Part shown: piece by piece, positions 26,799-34,800 of the stretch
How positions within the stretch are numbered: position 1 is the first letter of the stretch
Layout of the letters: each line of letters opens with the position of its first letter
From: Maridesulfovibrio ferrireducens
Lineage (GTDB): Bacteria; Desulfobacterota; Desulfovibrionia; Desulfovibrionales; Desulfovibrionaceae
Assembly: GCF_016342405.1 (NCBI RefSeq)
Contig: NZ_JAEINN010000012.1
Span: forward strand, 1 to 64,000
Reading direction: 5' to 3'
Length of the DNA stretch: 64,000 nt
Program-made: the position numbers and the translations under genes
Notes under the pieces: model-generated
What the model was told of the DNA's origin: nothing
Database searches by the model: none
The model's input: only the letters and a program-made list of their open reading frames with translations

Positions 26799-27626
26799 AT
26801 GTCTACAGGACAACGGACTAAGCTTCATGGTGTTTTTTCAACTCTGACAGAATCTAAAGTCGGAGCAGGGGCCACGACCAAACAGACCTTTCAAAAAACT
26901 TATTGGTTTGTAGAAGAACTTAAAAATGAAATTGTTGAGGTTCAGCCGTTAAATAGTCATGACGTTCCTTCCGGACCGAAGAATACTGTTGCCAAGGAAG
27001 AATTTCTTGATAATTTTGAGCCGGAACCTGAATATTACGTTGAGGTCGTTCTTCCGCGTATTAGAAATCTTGATGCCACAATTAAGCGCGGAGAGAAGCA
27101 TCGCGATCGCTCAGAGAATTACAGTGCGGAGTATGAATTTAATTCTGCGATTGCAGTTGATGAAGATAATGTCAGAGCAAACTTTGGTCTGGGGCTGACA
27201 TATCTTGATCGCGGTGAAACCGGTAGAGCTGATGATATTTTCAGGCGGCTGGTGGTACTGGAAGCTATTTTTGAGCCTAGACATAAGCATCTGTTCAATG
27301 AATTCGGTATCAGTTTGCGTAAAAACTGCATGATTGATCAGGCCTTGGAATATTATCACAAGGCTGAGAGTATTTGTAAAAGAGATGAAAATCTGTACCT
27401 TAATATAGCCCGTGCATATTTCGAAAACGGTGAGGTTGAGGATTGCTTGAAATACGTCAATAAAAGCCTTGATATTAATTCTGATCACGAAGAGGCCGGA
27501 CTTTTTCTCGAGTATATGCGTGAAATTGGTTACGGGGGTGACAGAGTTGCTGATTCTGAATGTGTTGCTCCTCAAAAGATAAAGAATAAAAAAAGTCCAG
27601 CCCCGGATTTTAATTTTAACATTTAA
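26799..27626 (+). CDS. Tetratricopeptide repeat protein
   Basis: The first 80 residues are basic and polar, with repeated Thr/Lys (GVFSTLTESKVGAGATTKQ), and resemble a short conserved head. From about residue 95 there are several TPR units (YEFNSAIAVDEDNVRANFGLGLTYLDRGE and onward: LEYYHKAESICKRDENLYL, CLKYVNKSLDINSDHEEA). Length is 275 residues, with no signal or membrane segment. It follows pyrF by 19 bases with a GGAGG-like site, so it is in the same operon. It is presumably a scaffold; the partner is unknown. Confidence 0.85.
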   Translation: MSTGQRTKLHGVFSTLTESKVGAGATTKQTFQKTYWFVEELKNEIVEVQPLNSHDVPSGPKNTVAKEEFLDNFEPEPEYYVEVVLPRIRNLDATIKRGEKHRDRSENYSAEYEFNSAIAVDEDNVRANFGLGLTYLDRGETGRADDIFRRLVVLEAIFEPRHKHLFNEFGISLRKNCMIDQALEYYHKAESICKRDENLYLNIARAYFENGEVEDCLKYVNKSLDINSDHEEAGLFLEYMREIGYGGDRVADSECVAPQKIKNKKSPAPDFNFNI

Positions 27627-27683
27627 CCGCAACAAACAGCCGCACCTGAACGACCTTTTTCATAAAGCATAACGGAGTTAGAT

Positions 27684-29417
27684 TTGCCATCCATTTGGAA
27701 GCTGAGAAGCGAAGAGGAAGTACCTTCGTCTTTATCTGTATTAGCGGCAGAGTTGGGAATTACTGACCTTTTAGCTGAAATTTTATGGCACAGAGGTTTT
27801 AAGACTCGTAATGAGATGGATTTTTTTCTGTCTCCCGGGTTGAGGAATCTATGCAAGCCTACGGAAGTTCCCGGTACTGAAGAAGCCGCGAAAGTGCTGG
27901 TTGAAGGGCTTACACAGGGTAAAAAGTTTGCTGTATGGGGTGATTATGATGTTGATGGCATAACCTCCACGGCTTTGGTGAAATCTTTTCTTGAATCCCG
28001 CGGTTTTGAATGCGCTCATCATCTTCCGAATCGTATCGAAGAAGGATACGGGCTTAATATTCCTCATCTTAAAAAGCTTAGCGATGAGGGTATAAATCTT
28101 CTTTTGACCGTCGACTGCGGCATAACAAATAATGCCGAGATCGCCGCTGCCAATGAAATGGGGATGACTGTAGTTGTTTCCGATCATCATTTGCCAAGTG
28201 ATGAGTTGCCTCCTGCCGCCGCTATATGCAACCCACGCATAACGTCTATGAACGGTAAAACGTATGACTGCCCCTGCGATGCTTTGGCAGGTGTCGGCGT
28301 GGCCTTTATGCTCATGGCGCAGATGAACAGACTTCTTCCCGGAGATCCTGTTGATCTCAGGCAGTATCTTGATTTTGTTGCTCTCGGAACCATTGCCGAT
28401 GTTGTTGAATTGCAAGGACATAACCGCATTCTGGTGAAGAATGGATTGCTTCTTTTGAAAGAGGCTAAACGTCCCGGTCTGGCCGCTCTTAAAGTCGTCA
28501 GCGGCTATGATATGTTTGCCGCAATCGGTGCCGGACAGGTTGGATTCGGACTTGCTCCGCGGATAAATGCTTCCGGTAGAATGGGTGATCCTGACAAGGC
28601 TCTCGATCTTTTGCTTGCCGCAGATATGGAAACAGCTCGTCCCATTGCGAAGGAATTGGATACGCTTAATTCTGAGCGTCGCGCAGAAGAGGACCGCATC
28701 CTTAAAGAAGCTCTGGCACAGGCCGAAGAGCAATCAAGGCCGCCGCATAACAGGGCTGGTTTGGTATTGTTTTCGCCGGACTGGCATCCGGGCATTATCG
28801 GGATTGTTGCGTCACGCGTTGTAGAAAAATATTATCGCCCGACCATCATGCTTTGTGAAGACGAAGGTGTTATCAAAGGGTCCGCTCGTTCTATCCGCGA
28901 ATTTCATATTCACGAAGCGCTGACTGGAATGTCGGAATTGTTTACAAATTTCGGCGGTCATAAACTTGCCGCAGGTATGTCTTTTCCTTCTGCTAATTTT
29001 AAAGCACTCAGAGAAAGATTTGATACCGCCGTAATAAAAGTTGTGGGTACTGAACCGCTTAAGCCTACTTTGAAAGTTGATAAAGAATTACCGCTGGAAA
29101 ATATCGATTATGTCCTGCTCAAAGAGCTTGAGCTGATGCAGCCTTTCGGTATGGGGAACCCTGAACCGGTTTTCACAACGCCGCCTGTCGAAATATTAGA
29201 ACGCAGGCCTATGGGTAAAGAACACGTAAAGCTTACCATTTCCGATATCAATAAAACCCGCAGAATGCCCGCGAAAGCATGGCGTCTGGCCGAAAAGCTG
29301 GGTTCCGAACTCATCGGTAAAAAAATGCGTTTCGCATTCTCCCCCAAAATTGACAAATTTAACGGCATTCCTACAATTGAACTTACGATTCGTGATTTTA
29401 CGCGGAAGCTTAAGTAG
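27684..29417 (+). CDS. recJ: Single-stranded-DNA-specific exonuclease RecJ
   Basis: The product has the DHH phosphoesterase core: WGDYDVDGITST, then LTVDCGITN, VVSDHHLPSDELP (DHH motif) and FGGHKLAAGMSF in the DHHA1 half, with the C-terminal OB-like domain after that. RecJ degrades 5' ends of single-stranded DNA in recombination and mismatch repair. Length is 577 residues. The start is TTG 27684 with CGGAG 6 bases upstream; no in-frame ATG precedes it. It is probably the last gene of the yicC operon. Confidence 0.96.
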   Translation: MPSIWKLRSEEEVPSSLSVLAAELGITDLLAEILWHRGFKTRNEMDFFLSPGLRNLCKPTEVPGTEEAAKVLVEGLTQGKKFAVWGDYDVDGITSTALVKSFLESRGFECAHHLPNRIEEGYGLNIPHLKKLSDEGINLLLTVDCGITNNAEIAAANEMGMTVVVSDHHLPSDELPPAAAICNPRITSMNGKTYDCPCDALAGVGVAFMLMAQMNRLLPGDPVDLRQYLDFVALGTIADVVELQGHNRILVKNGLLLLKEAKRPGLAALKVVSGYDMFAAIGAGQVGFGLAPRINASGRMGDPDKALDLLLAADMETARPIAKELDTLNSERRAEEDRILKEALAQAEEQSRPPHNRAGLVLFSPDWHPGIIGIVASRVVEKYYRPTIMLCEDEGVIKGSARSIREFHIHEALTGMSELFTNFGGHKLAAGMSFPSANFKALRERFDTAVIKVVGTEPLKPTLKVDKELPLENIDYVLLKELELMQPFGMGNPEPVFTTPPVEILERRPMGKEHVKLTISDINKTRRMPAKAWRLAEKLGSELIGKKMRFAFSPKIDKFNGIPTIELTIRDFTRKLK

Positions 29418-29427
29418 AATTTATATT

Positions 29428-30306
29428 TTACAATTCCCCAAACGATTCAGCCGCATGGAAACTGCTGCGAACTAATGGCGCACAGAACATATGTTTTATG
29501 CCCAGTGATTTTCCGTACTCGGCGTATTCGTCGAAAACGTGCGGTTCAACGTATCTTTTTACAGTTGGATGTTCTTTTGACGGGCGCATGTATTGTCCGA
29601 TTGTGACGATGTCGCAGTTTATTGCCGCCAGATCATTAATGACTCTATAGACCTGTTCGTCCGTTTCACCCAATCCCACCATTAAGCCAGATTTTGCGGG
29701 GATTCCGTTGCCGTATTTCTTTACCCGTTCAAGCAGTTCAAGGCTTTGTTCATAGTCAGCTTCCGGCCTGATTTCGGAATAGAGGTCCGGTGAAGTTTCA
29801 ACATTGTGATTGAGTACATTCGGTTTAGCTTCAAGAACCGTTTTCAATGCGGGCAGATCTCCCTGAAAATCAGGGATGAGAACTTCGATAGCGCACTCTG
29901 GATGATCGGTGCGGATGCGGGTGATTGTTTCCGCGTAGTGTGCGGCTCCGCCGTCCGGCAGGTCGTCTCTGGTGACAGAGGTTATGACTGTATATTTAAG
30001 TTTCAGGCGTGAGACTGCTTCGGATACGCGGCGTGGTTCGTCGCTGTCGAGCGGATCTATTTTGCCGGAAGTGATATTGCAGAATGCACAGTTGCGTGTG
30101 CAGACGAATCCCATAATTAAAAAAGTGGCGACGTTGCGTGAAAAGCAGTCCCATGTGTTGGGGCATTTTGCGGTCTGACAAACTGTGTTCAGATTTAAAT
30201 CCGCAAGCAATTTTGCTGTATCATTGAAAGTTTTGCCAGCGGGAAGCTTAACTCTAAGCCACGGTGGAATCCGTAAATATTCTTCTGAATTCTTCTTTGA
30301 AGACAT
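29428..30306 (-). CDS. lipA: Lipoyl synthase
   Basis: This radical SAM enzyme inserts two sulfurs into octanoyl-protein. The auxiliary cluster is bound by Cys in CQTAKCPNTWDC, the SAM cluster by CTRNCAFC, and a C-terminal RSSFHAAESF supplies the conserved serine. The start chosen (ATG 30306, GAGG upstream) gives SSKKNSEEYLRIPPWLRVKLP, a normal LipA N-terminus, and 292 residues; the longer frame to 30372 lacks support. It overlaps the end of lipB by 53 bases. Together they supply lipoate for 2-oxoacid dehydrogenases or the glycine cleavage system. Confidence 0.96.
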   Translation of the reverse strand: MSSKKNSEEYLRIPPWLRVKLPAGKTFNDTAKLLADLNLNTVCQTAKCPNTWDCFSRNVATFLIMGFVCTRNCAFCNITSGKIDPLDSDEPRRVSEAVSRLKLKYTVITSVTRDDLPDGGAAHYAETITRIRTDHPECAIEVLIPDFQGDLPALKTVLEAKPNVLNHNVETSPDLYSEIRPEADYEQSLELLERVKKYGNGIPAKSGLMVGLGETDEQVYRVINDLAAINCDIVTIGQYMRPSKEHPTVKRYVEPHVFDEYAEYGKSLGIKHMFCAPLVRSSFHAAESFGEL

Positions 30307-30892
30307 TTTTAACATCCTCGATGTCAATCTCCCTGCCGGCTTCTGCTGAAAGGGATGTAGGGTGAGCACCATGCAATCCGCAAAGGGTGATGGCGTTGAA
30401 AAGTTTCATGTCGCGCGAAATATTAAATGAAAGTCCGTGGTAGGTAATCCATTTTTTTACCCCGATACCGATAGAGCAGAGTTTGCCTCCGCCGACCCAT
30501 ACTCCGGGCTGACCTTCGCTTCGGGCCGCGATCACATCAAAACGGGCCGCAGTACGGATAGCAGTTTCTTCCATGTCATGAAAGAACTTCTTAATACCGC
30601 CGCGCCTTTTTTCAATGCGTATAACAGGATAGACAACTAACTGGCCGGGATAGTGGCAGGTGATATTGCCGCCTCTGGCAGTGTGGACGAGTTGCGCTCC
30701 CATGCCCCGCAAAGCCTCTTCGCTTATCAACAGATTGTCCAGCCCCCCCTGCCTGCCTAGAGTCACCACAGGCGGGTGCTCCAGCAGGTAGAGAGTGTCA
30801 GGCGCAACGGATTGCATAACCTGATTAAGTTTTTCGAGCTGTATTTTTTCAGCTTCGTCATGAGGAATAATCCCCAGATCAATAAAATCCAA
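30254..30892 (-). CDS. lipB: Lipoyl(octanoyl) transferase
   Basis: This enzyme transfers octanoate from acyl carrier protein to target lysines. Conserved elements are LLEHPPVVTLGRQGG, ARGGNITCHYPGQLVVYPV, VWVGGGKLCSIGIGVKKWITYHG (with the active-site Lys) and FNAITLCGLHGAHPTSL (catalytic Cys in LCGL). Length is 212 residues. The start is TTG 30892 with AAGGA upstream; no in-frame ATG gives a full N-terminus. It is followed by the overlapping lipA. Confidence 0.95.
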   Translation of the reverse strand: MDFIDLGIIPHDEAEKIQLEKLNQVMQSVAPDTLYLLEHPPVVTLGRQGGLDNLLISEEALRGMGAQLVHTARGGNITCHYPGQLVVYPVIRIEKRRGGIKKFFHDMEETAIRTAARFDVIAARSEGQPGVWVGGGKLCSIGIGVKKWITYHGLSFNISRDMKLFNAITLCGLHGAHPTSLSAEAGREIDIEDVKNVFKEEFRRIFTDSTVA

Positions 30893-30912
30893 CGGAATTT
30901 ATCCTTTCTCCC

Positions 30913-32247
30913 TTATTTCCGGGGAGGCTTATTTTTTTTGTAAGAATCTTTTTTTGAATGCGGTCTGGAATCTGATCTGGAATCTGATCTGCCTTTCGGA
31001 GAAGAACTTTTTCTTGAATCCGGTGCAGACTTTGAACGATTATCTTTTTTTGAATCATGATCAGATTTTGAATCCGAAGCTTTTTCGTCAGCAGATTTAT
31101 GAATTGCGCGGGTCGGCAGTTCAACTATTTTTGCGCCGGATTTAAGATCTTCTTCCATTTTTTCAGGCTCGGGTATTCCGATAAGTCCACCGGGGAAAAT
31201 TGATCTTGCTCCGCCTTTTGCGAGCAGCAGGATTAATCCCTGAGCGGCGCAGGCATACTGACCGAATCCGCCCTCATCGATTCTGAAAGATTCAGAAATA
31301 GTACGGATAAGCATTTCGCCTTCTGCTGCGGCAGGAGGTGGTGTGTCAGATTGTGCTACGTATAAGAAACTCATGCTGACATTGTCTTTTTCCATACGGC
31401 ATTTGGCGGAAAGTTTTTGCAGCCATTCAGGTGCATGGTTGGAGTCAAAATTGAAATGACACCAAGACTTACCTTGTTCACCGTTGAGTGGGCATTCTTC
31501 TTGATGTGGACATGGAGCCAGAATTGAAAGTCCTCTTTCCATGAATTCATTACGCATAATGGAAAGTACGCGTCCTGAACGGCGGATGCCCGGTTCGATA
31601 ATAAGCATTTTCCCTTTAGGAGTGAGCATTCTGCTTATCTGCTGACAAAATTTATTAGCCCATAACTGAAGCGGGGTGCGCATTCCTGATGAAGCTTCGT
31701 TGACCATGTTAGCGGTAATCAGCAGGTCGGCCTTTTCTCGTATTTTAGAAGAAGGGCCACCTTTTACGTTAATCATTTTCCACGGGCTTTTTCCGGCAAG
31801 AGCTTCGAAAAGTTTTTGTCCTTCGCGCATGGGTTTTGGTGAACGGTCAACGTTGATAAAAGTCAAACGTTTTTCGCGAAGCTCAGGTCTTGCAATCCAG
31901 AGAGCCTGCGCCACAGTTAATGGTCCTGCGCCAAGGTCTATGATGACTCCATTTTCAGGGAGATTGAAATTCATGTCCTGAAATAGGCGGGTCAGTCTGT
32001 ATAGATTCCAAGGCAGGTAGAAGCGCAAGTATGCATTTAGTGTGCGTGGATCACCCATGTAATCTTTGGGTAGACTTGCGCGGTCACCTGTCAGCATTTT
32101 TGAAAGGTCACGAATTGCGTAGTGAATTTCTTCTTTGTGTTTGGGACGCAGAGGGACTGCTTTATTCAGAATATTAAGATAGTTTTCTAATTGCTTGGTA
32201 ATACTTTCGGGTGGCAGCGGGAAAAGTGAAGTGACTCTAATAGACAT
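30913..32247 (-). CDS. Rsm22-type small-subunit methyltransferase-like protein with charged tail
   Basis: A class I SAM-binding motif (VIDLGAGPLTVAQALWIA) is followed by the Cys motif typical of Rsm22 proteins (CPHQEECPL, then WCHF), which probably binds metal. The family is tied to small ribosomal subunit assembly in mitochondria and bacteria. Residues ~380-444 are a low-complexity tail of Ser, Asp, Lys and Arg (SDSRSDSRPHSKKDSYKKNK), which is not a family feature. Length is 444 residues. The gene overlaps the previous one by 11 bases and lies 20 bases before lipB. Confidence 0.85.
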   Translation of the reverse strand: MSIRVTSLFPLPPESITKQLENYLNILNKAVPLRPKHKEEIHYAIRDLSKMLTGDRASLPKDYMGDPRTLNAYLRFYLPWNLYRLTRLFQDMNFNLPENGVIIDLGAGPLTVAQALWIARPELREKRLTFINVDRSPKPMREGQKLFEALAGKSPWKMINVKGGPSSKIREKADLLITANMVNEASSGMRTPLQLWANKFCQQISRMLTPKGKMLIIEPGIRRSGRVLSIMRNEFMERGLSILAPCPHQEECPLNGEQGKSWCHFNFDSNHAPEWLQKLSAKCRMEKDNVSMSFLYVAQSDTPPPAAAEGEMLIRTISESFRIDEGGFGQYACAAQGLILLLAKGGARSIFPGGLIGIPEPEKMEEDLKSGAKIVELPTRAIHKSADEKASDSKSDHDSKKDNRSKSAPDSRKSSSPKGRSDSRSDSRPHSKKDSYKKNKPPRK

Positions 32248-33805
32248 ATTGAAATATCATCCTTTCGAGGAATTTTTGTCCAAAATCTTGGCCTCCGGCT
32301 AACTCCAGTACTGAAGTCAGGGCGGGCAGAGATGAAGCAAAATCTCGAGCATTTTTGTTATTTGTGAGAATTACAGCTCCGACAAGGGAGGTGTTGCCTG
32401 CGGCGCGGGTTATAGGACCTGTTTCTGCAGGGATAAATCCGGTTGTTACAAGATCATTAATATTTACATGCTGTCCCATGGCCCCGCCAAGAATCAATGA
32501 GTTCAGTGACGAGGGTGACAATCCGGCCCTGTCTAAAAGGGCTGTCATAGCCAGATTGAAAGCAGCTTTAACTTTTAATATTTCTTCTATATCAGAAGCC
32601 GGAAGCAAAAGCTCCGAATTTAAGCCCAGATCAAGAGCCGGAGATCCATGCGCCTGAGTTATATTACGAGCCAGTCGTGCGGCAAAAGGGGTATTTCCCT
32701 TTGAGAATTGACCTTCACGAGTAAGAACTCCTGATTTCAGTAAAAGCGAACAGAGAGACAGATAACCTGTTCCGGTTATACCGGGACTGCCTGTTTTGTC
32801 TGGTTCACTTATAAATGACGGAGAAAGTCCGGCCGGAGTGAGGGTGAAAGATGAGATTGCACCGGGGCCGGCAGTTCTGCCGTTGGTTAGTCCTACGCCT
32901 TCGAGGGCTGGACCCATCGGAACCGATGAAACAATATATTCATCGGGTGAAAGGCAGAGGACAAATTCGCCGTTAGTTCCGAGATCCGCAAAAAGATATG
33001 GAGGCTCGGGAATAACGTTTGAAAAATTAAGGGCAACAATGCCCGCTGTTATATCGGCCCCTACAAAAGGAGCAAGGTGAACAGGGACGTAAGCTTGCGG
33101 GAGGTTTTGTCCCAGATTGATAACTTTGCCGCATTGGTTCGGAAGTGAGTAGGGTGCACGGCTTAAGCCTTCAACATTATCCTGAGCAAGGATCGAGATC
33201 ATCGAAGGGTTTCCGGTGATGACTATTTCTTTAACCGGACCGGTCTGTTCAATAATGGAAGCCAGTCTGGTCGTTACCAAGTCTGAAAGAATTTTACACT
33301 GTTCCGGTTTACCTGCAAAAGCCAGACGGGACATAACTTCGCTGCCCAGCCCTATTTGCGGGTTAAGTTCCTGTCCTTCTATTACTATTTCACCATTCAC
33401 CGTAAAGGCCCATTGCATTCCCGTGGTCCCGAGGTCTATGGCAAGTGAAAGATTGTCCGGCAGGCTGTTTGCAAATTTGTCGAGAATATTGCCGGATATT
33501 TTCGGGACAACCCGTTCCGGTTTCGGGAGATAGATAACGGCTGATTCAGCTTTATGCAGACAGGAAAATCTCCAGCCGGATTCTATTTCAGCTGCGGAAA
33601 AATTTTTAAGCTCTTCTTTGAGAGGAGTCGGGGCGCATGTTTCAAACTTAACTTTGCAAAGGGCACACCTTCCCATACCCGAACAGAGAGGAACTCCGCT
33701 GAAAGCTCCATTCAGGAATAAACGTTGAGCCAGATTAAGCTCACTCGAAGGTGCGAGTTCAAGGACGTTTCCGTCGTGAACATTCACAGTAAGGTTGTTT
33801 TTCAT
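32237..33805 (-). CDS. RACo-like protein: 2Fe-2S ferredoxin plus ASKHA domain (DUF4445)
   Basis: The N-terminus is a ferredoxin-like domain with CSGMGRCALC and a fourth Cys near FSCLH, as in corrinoid reductive activators. An ASKHA ATPase-type domain follows (LAIDLGTTGMQWAF, then ELNPQIGLGSEVMSRL), with ADLGTNGEFVL and a C-terminal LILGGAMGQHVN. Characterised relatives (RACo) use ATP to reduce Co(II) corrinoid proteins. Length is 522 residues. ATG 33805 is chosen over TTG 33811. Being next to cbiK, a cobalt chelatase, fits a corrinoid theme, but no corrinoid methyltransferase is in the window. Confidence 0.85.
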   Translation of the reverse strand: MKNNLTVNVHDGNVLELAPSSELNLAQRLFLNGAFSGVPLCSGMGRCALCKVKFETCAPTPLKEELKNFSAAEIESGWRFSCLHKAESAVIYLPKPERVVPKISGNILDKFANSLPDNLSLAIDLGTTGMQWAFTVNGEIVIEGQELNPQIGLGSEVMSRLAFAGKPEQCKILSDLVTTRLASIIEQTGPVKEIVITGNPSMISILAQDNVEGLSRAPYSLPNQCGKVINLGQNLPQAYVPVHLAPFVGADITAGIVALNFSNVIPEPPYLFADLGTNGEFVLCLSPDEYIVSSVPMGPALEGVGLTNGRTAGPGAISSFTLTPAGLSPSFISEPDKTGSPGITGTGYLSLCSLLLKSGVLTREGQFSKGNTPFAARLARNITQAHGSPALDLGLNSELLLPASDIEEILKVKAAFNLAMTALLDRAGLSPSSLNSLILGGAMGQHVNINDLVTTGFIPAETGPITRAAGNTSLVGAVILTNNKNARDFASSLPALTSVLELAGGQDFGQKFLERMIFQYVY

Positions 33806-33863
33806 TACCAAGATAACTTATATGCGGTCCGTCTGTTTAGCAAGAGCGGGGGTAGGCTGTATT

Positions 33864-34655
33864 TTAATTGTCCAGTTTTTTGATAGCGTCACGCAGGTTA
33901 TCCATCCAGCGGTCAGCAAAAATACCGAATTCTCCGATACCTTTAATTGCGGGAATAGGTTCAATCCCACCTGCGGCAACTATATTTTTCCAAGAATCTT
34001 TGTCTTCTCCGGCCATATCTTTTTGAACATGATTCCCTGCGCCGAACAAAAGAGGAAGAAGGAATGCTCGTTTTAATCCTGCTTTTTTTATTTTTTCAGT
34101 TATTTCCACAATGTCGTTTGGTGAGCTTACTGCCCCCAAAAAAGAATGCTTGTCTTTGTCTTCAAGTACAAGTTTGAATTTGTGATAAAAAATATTACCG
34201 GAATGTCTGGACCCGTGAGCGACCAGAATCAGAGCATCTTTTTCAGGATCGCGGTCAGGCAAAAGAGATAAAATCAAATCAGAGACTTCGTCTACAGCCT
34301 GATCATCACTGAGTAAGGGCTGTCCGAATACTGCTTTTTCAAAGTGAATTTCACCTTTTGCGATTTTATTAAGTATTCGCGTAATGTGATGAAATTCAAT
34401 ACCCGGAATAACGTGAAGAGATTGAATTACCACGTGGGTGATTCCATCATCGTGCATTGATTTAAGAATTTCTTCTACCGATGGGATAGGCTGTCCCTGT
34501 TCGCGCATTATTTTGCGAACATGGTAGGACGTAAAAGCGCTTTTTATGGGGATGTCCGGGTACTCTGCTTTTGCCAGTTTAAGTATATTGTTGAGAGCGG
34601 AATTGGCGGCCCGGTTGTTTGAACCGTGTGCGGCAAGAAGAATGGCTTTTTTCAT
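33864..34655 (-). CDS. cbiK: Sirohydrochlorin cobaltochelatase (CbiK, anaerobic type)
   Basis: The product inserts cobalt into sirohydrochlorin early in anaerobic cobalamin synthesis. Both metal-binding regions are visible: ILVAHGSRHSGN (catalytic His) and LLFGAGNHVQKDMAG, with QSLHVIPGIEFHHI in the middle. Length is 263 residues. Start ATG 34655 has AGGGA upstream; a longer frame exists to 34739 but is not needed. No signal peptide, so it is the cytoplasmic type, unlike the exported CbiK described in Desulfovibrio. Its neighbour is the RACo-like gene. Confidence 0.93.
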   Translation of the reverse strand: MKKAILLAAHGSNNRAANSALNNILKLAKAEYPDIPIKSAFTSYHVRKIMREQGQPIPSVEEILKSMHDDGITHVVIQSLHVIPGIEFHHITRILNKIAKGEIHFEKAVFGQPLLSDDQAVDEVSDLILSLLPDRDPEKDALILVAHGSRHSGNIFYHKFKLVLEDKDKHSFLGAVSSPNDIVEITEKIKKAGLKRAFLLPLLFGAGNHVQKDMAGEDKDSWKNIVAAGGIEPIPAIKGIGEFGIFADRWMDNLRDAIKKLDN

Positions 34656-34800
34656 CAAATATATCCCTGCGGAATTTTGTCCGTATTTATCGCGTCTTGA
34701 GTGGACCAAGATGTATAGCAGACAAAAGAAAGGTAGCAAAGCCTTTTGAATGCGCCTGAAAAGCCGGTATTCGATGTTTCTTCAAGGGTGAGGGCATGAC

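Noticed and set aside
27849-28733. 294-residue open frame on the minus strand inside recJ
   Set aside because: It is fully antisense to recJ, whose DHH motifs are intact, has no ribosome binding site and shows unbiased, Cys/His-rich composition. It is a shadow frame.
31676-31981. 101-residue plus-strand frame inside the Rsm22-type gene
   Set aside because: It is antisense to the methyltransferase core and has no supporting signals.
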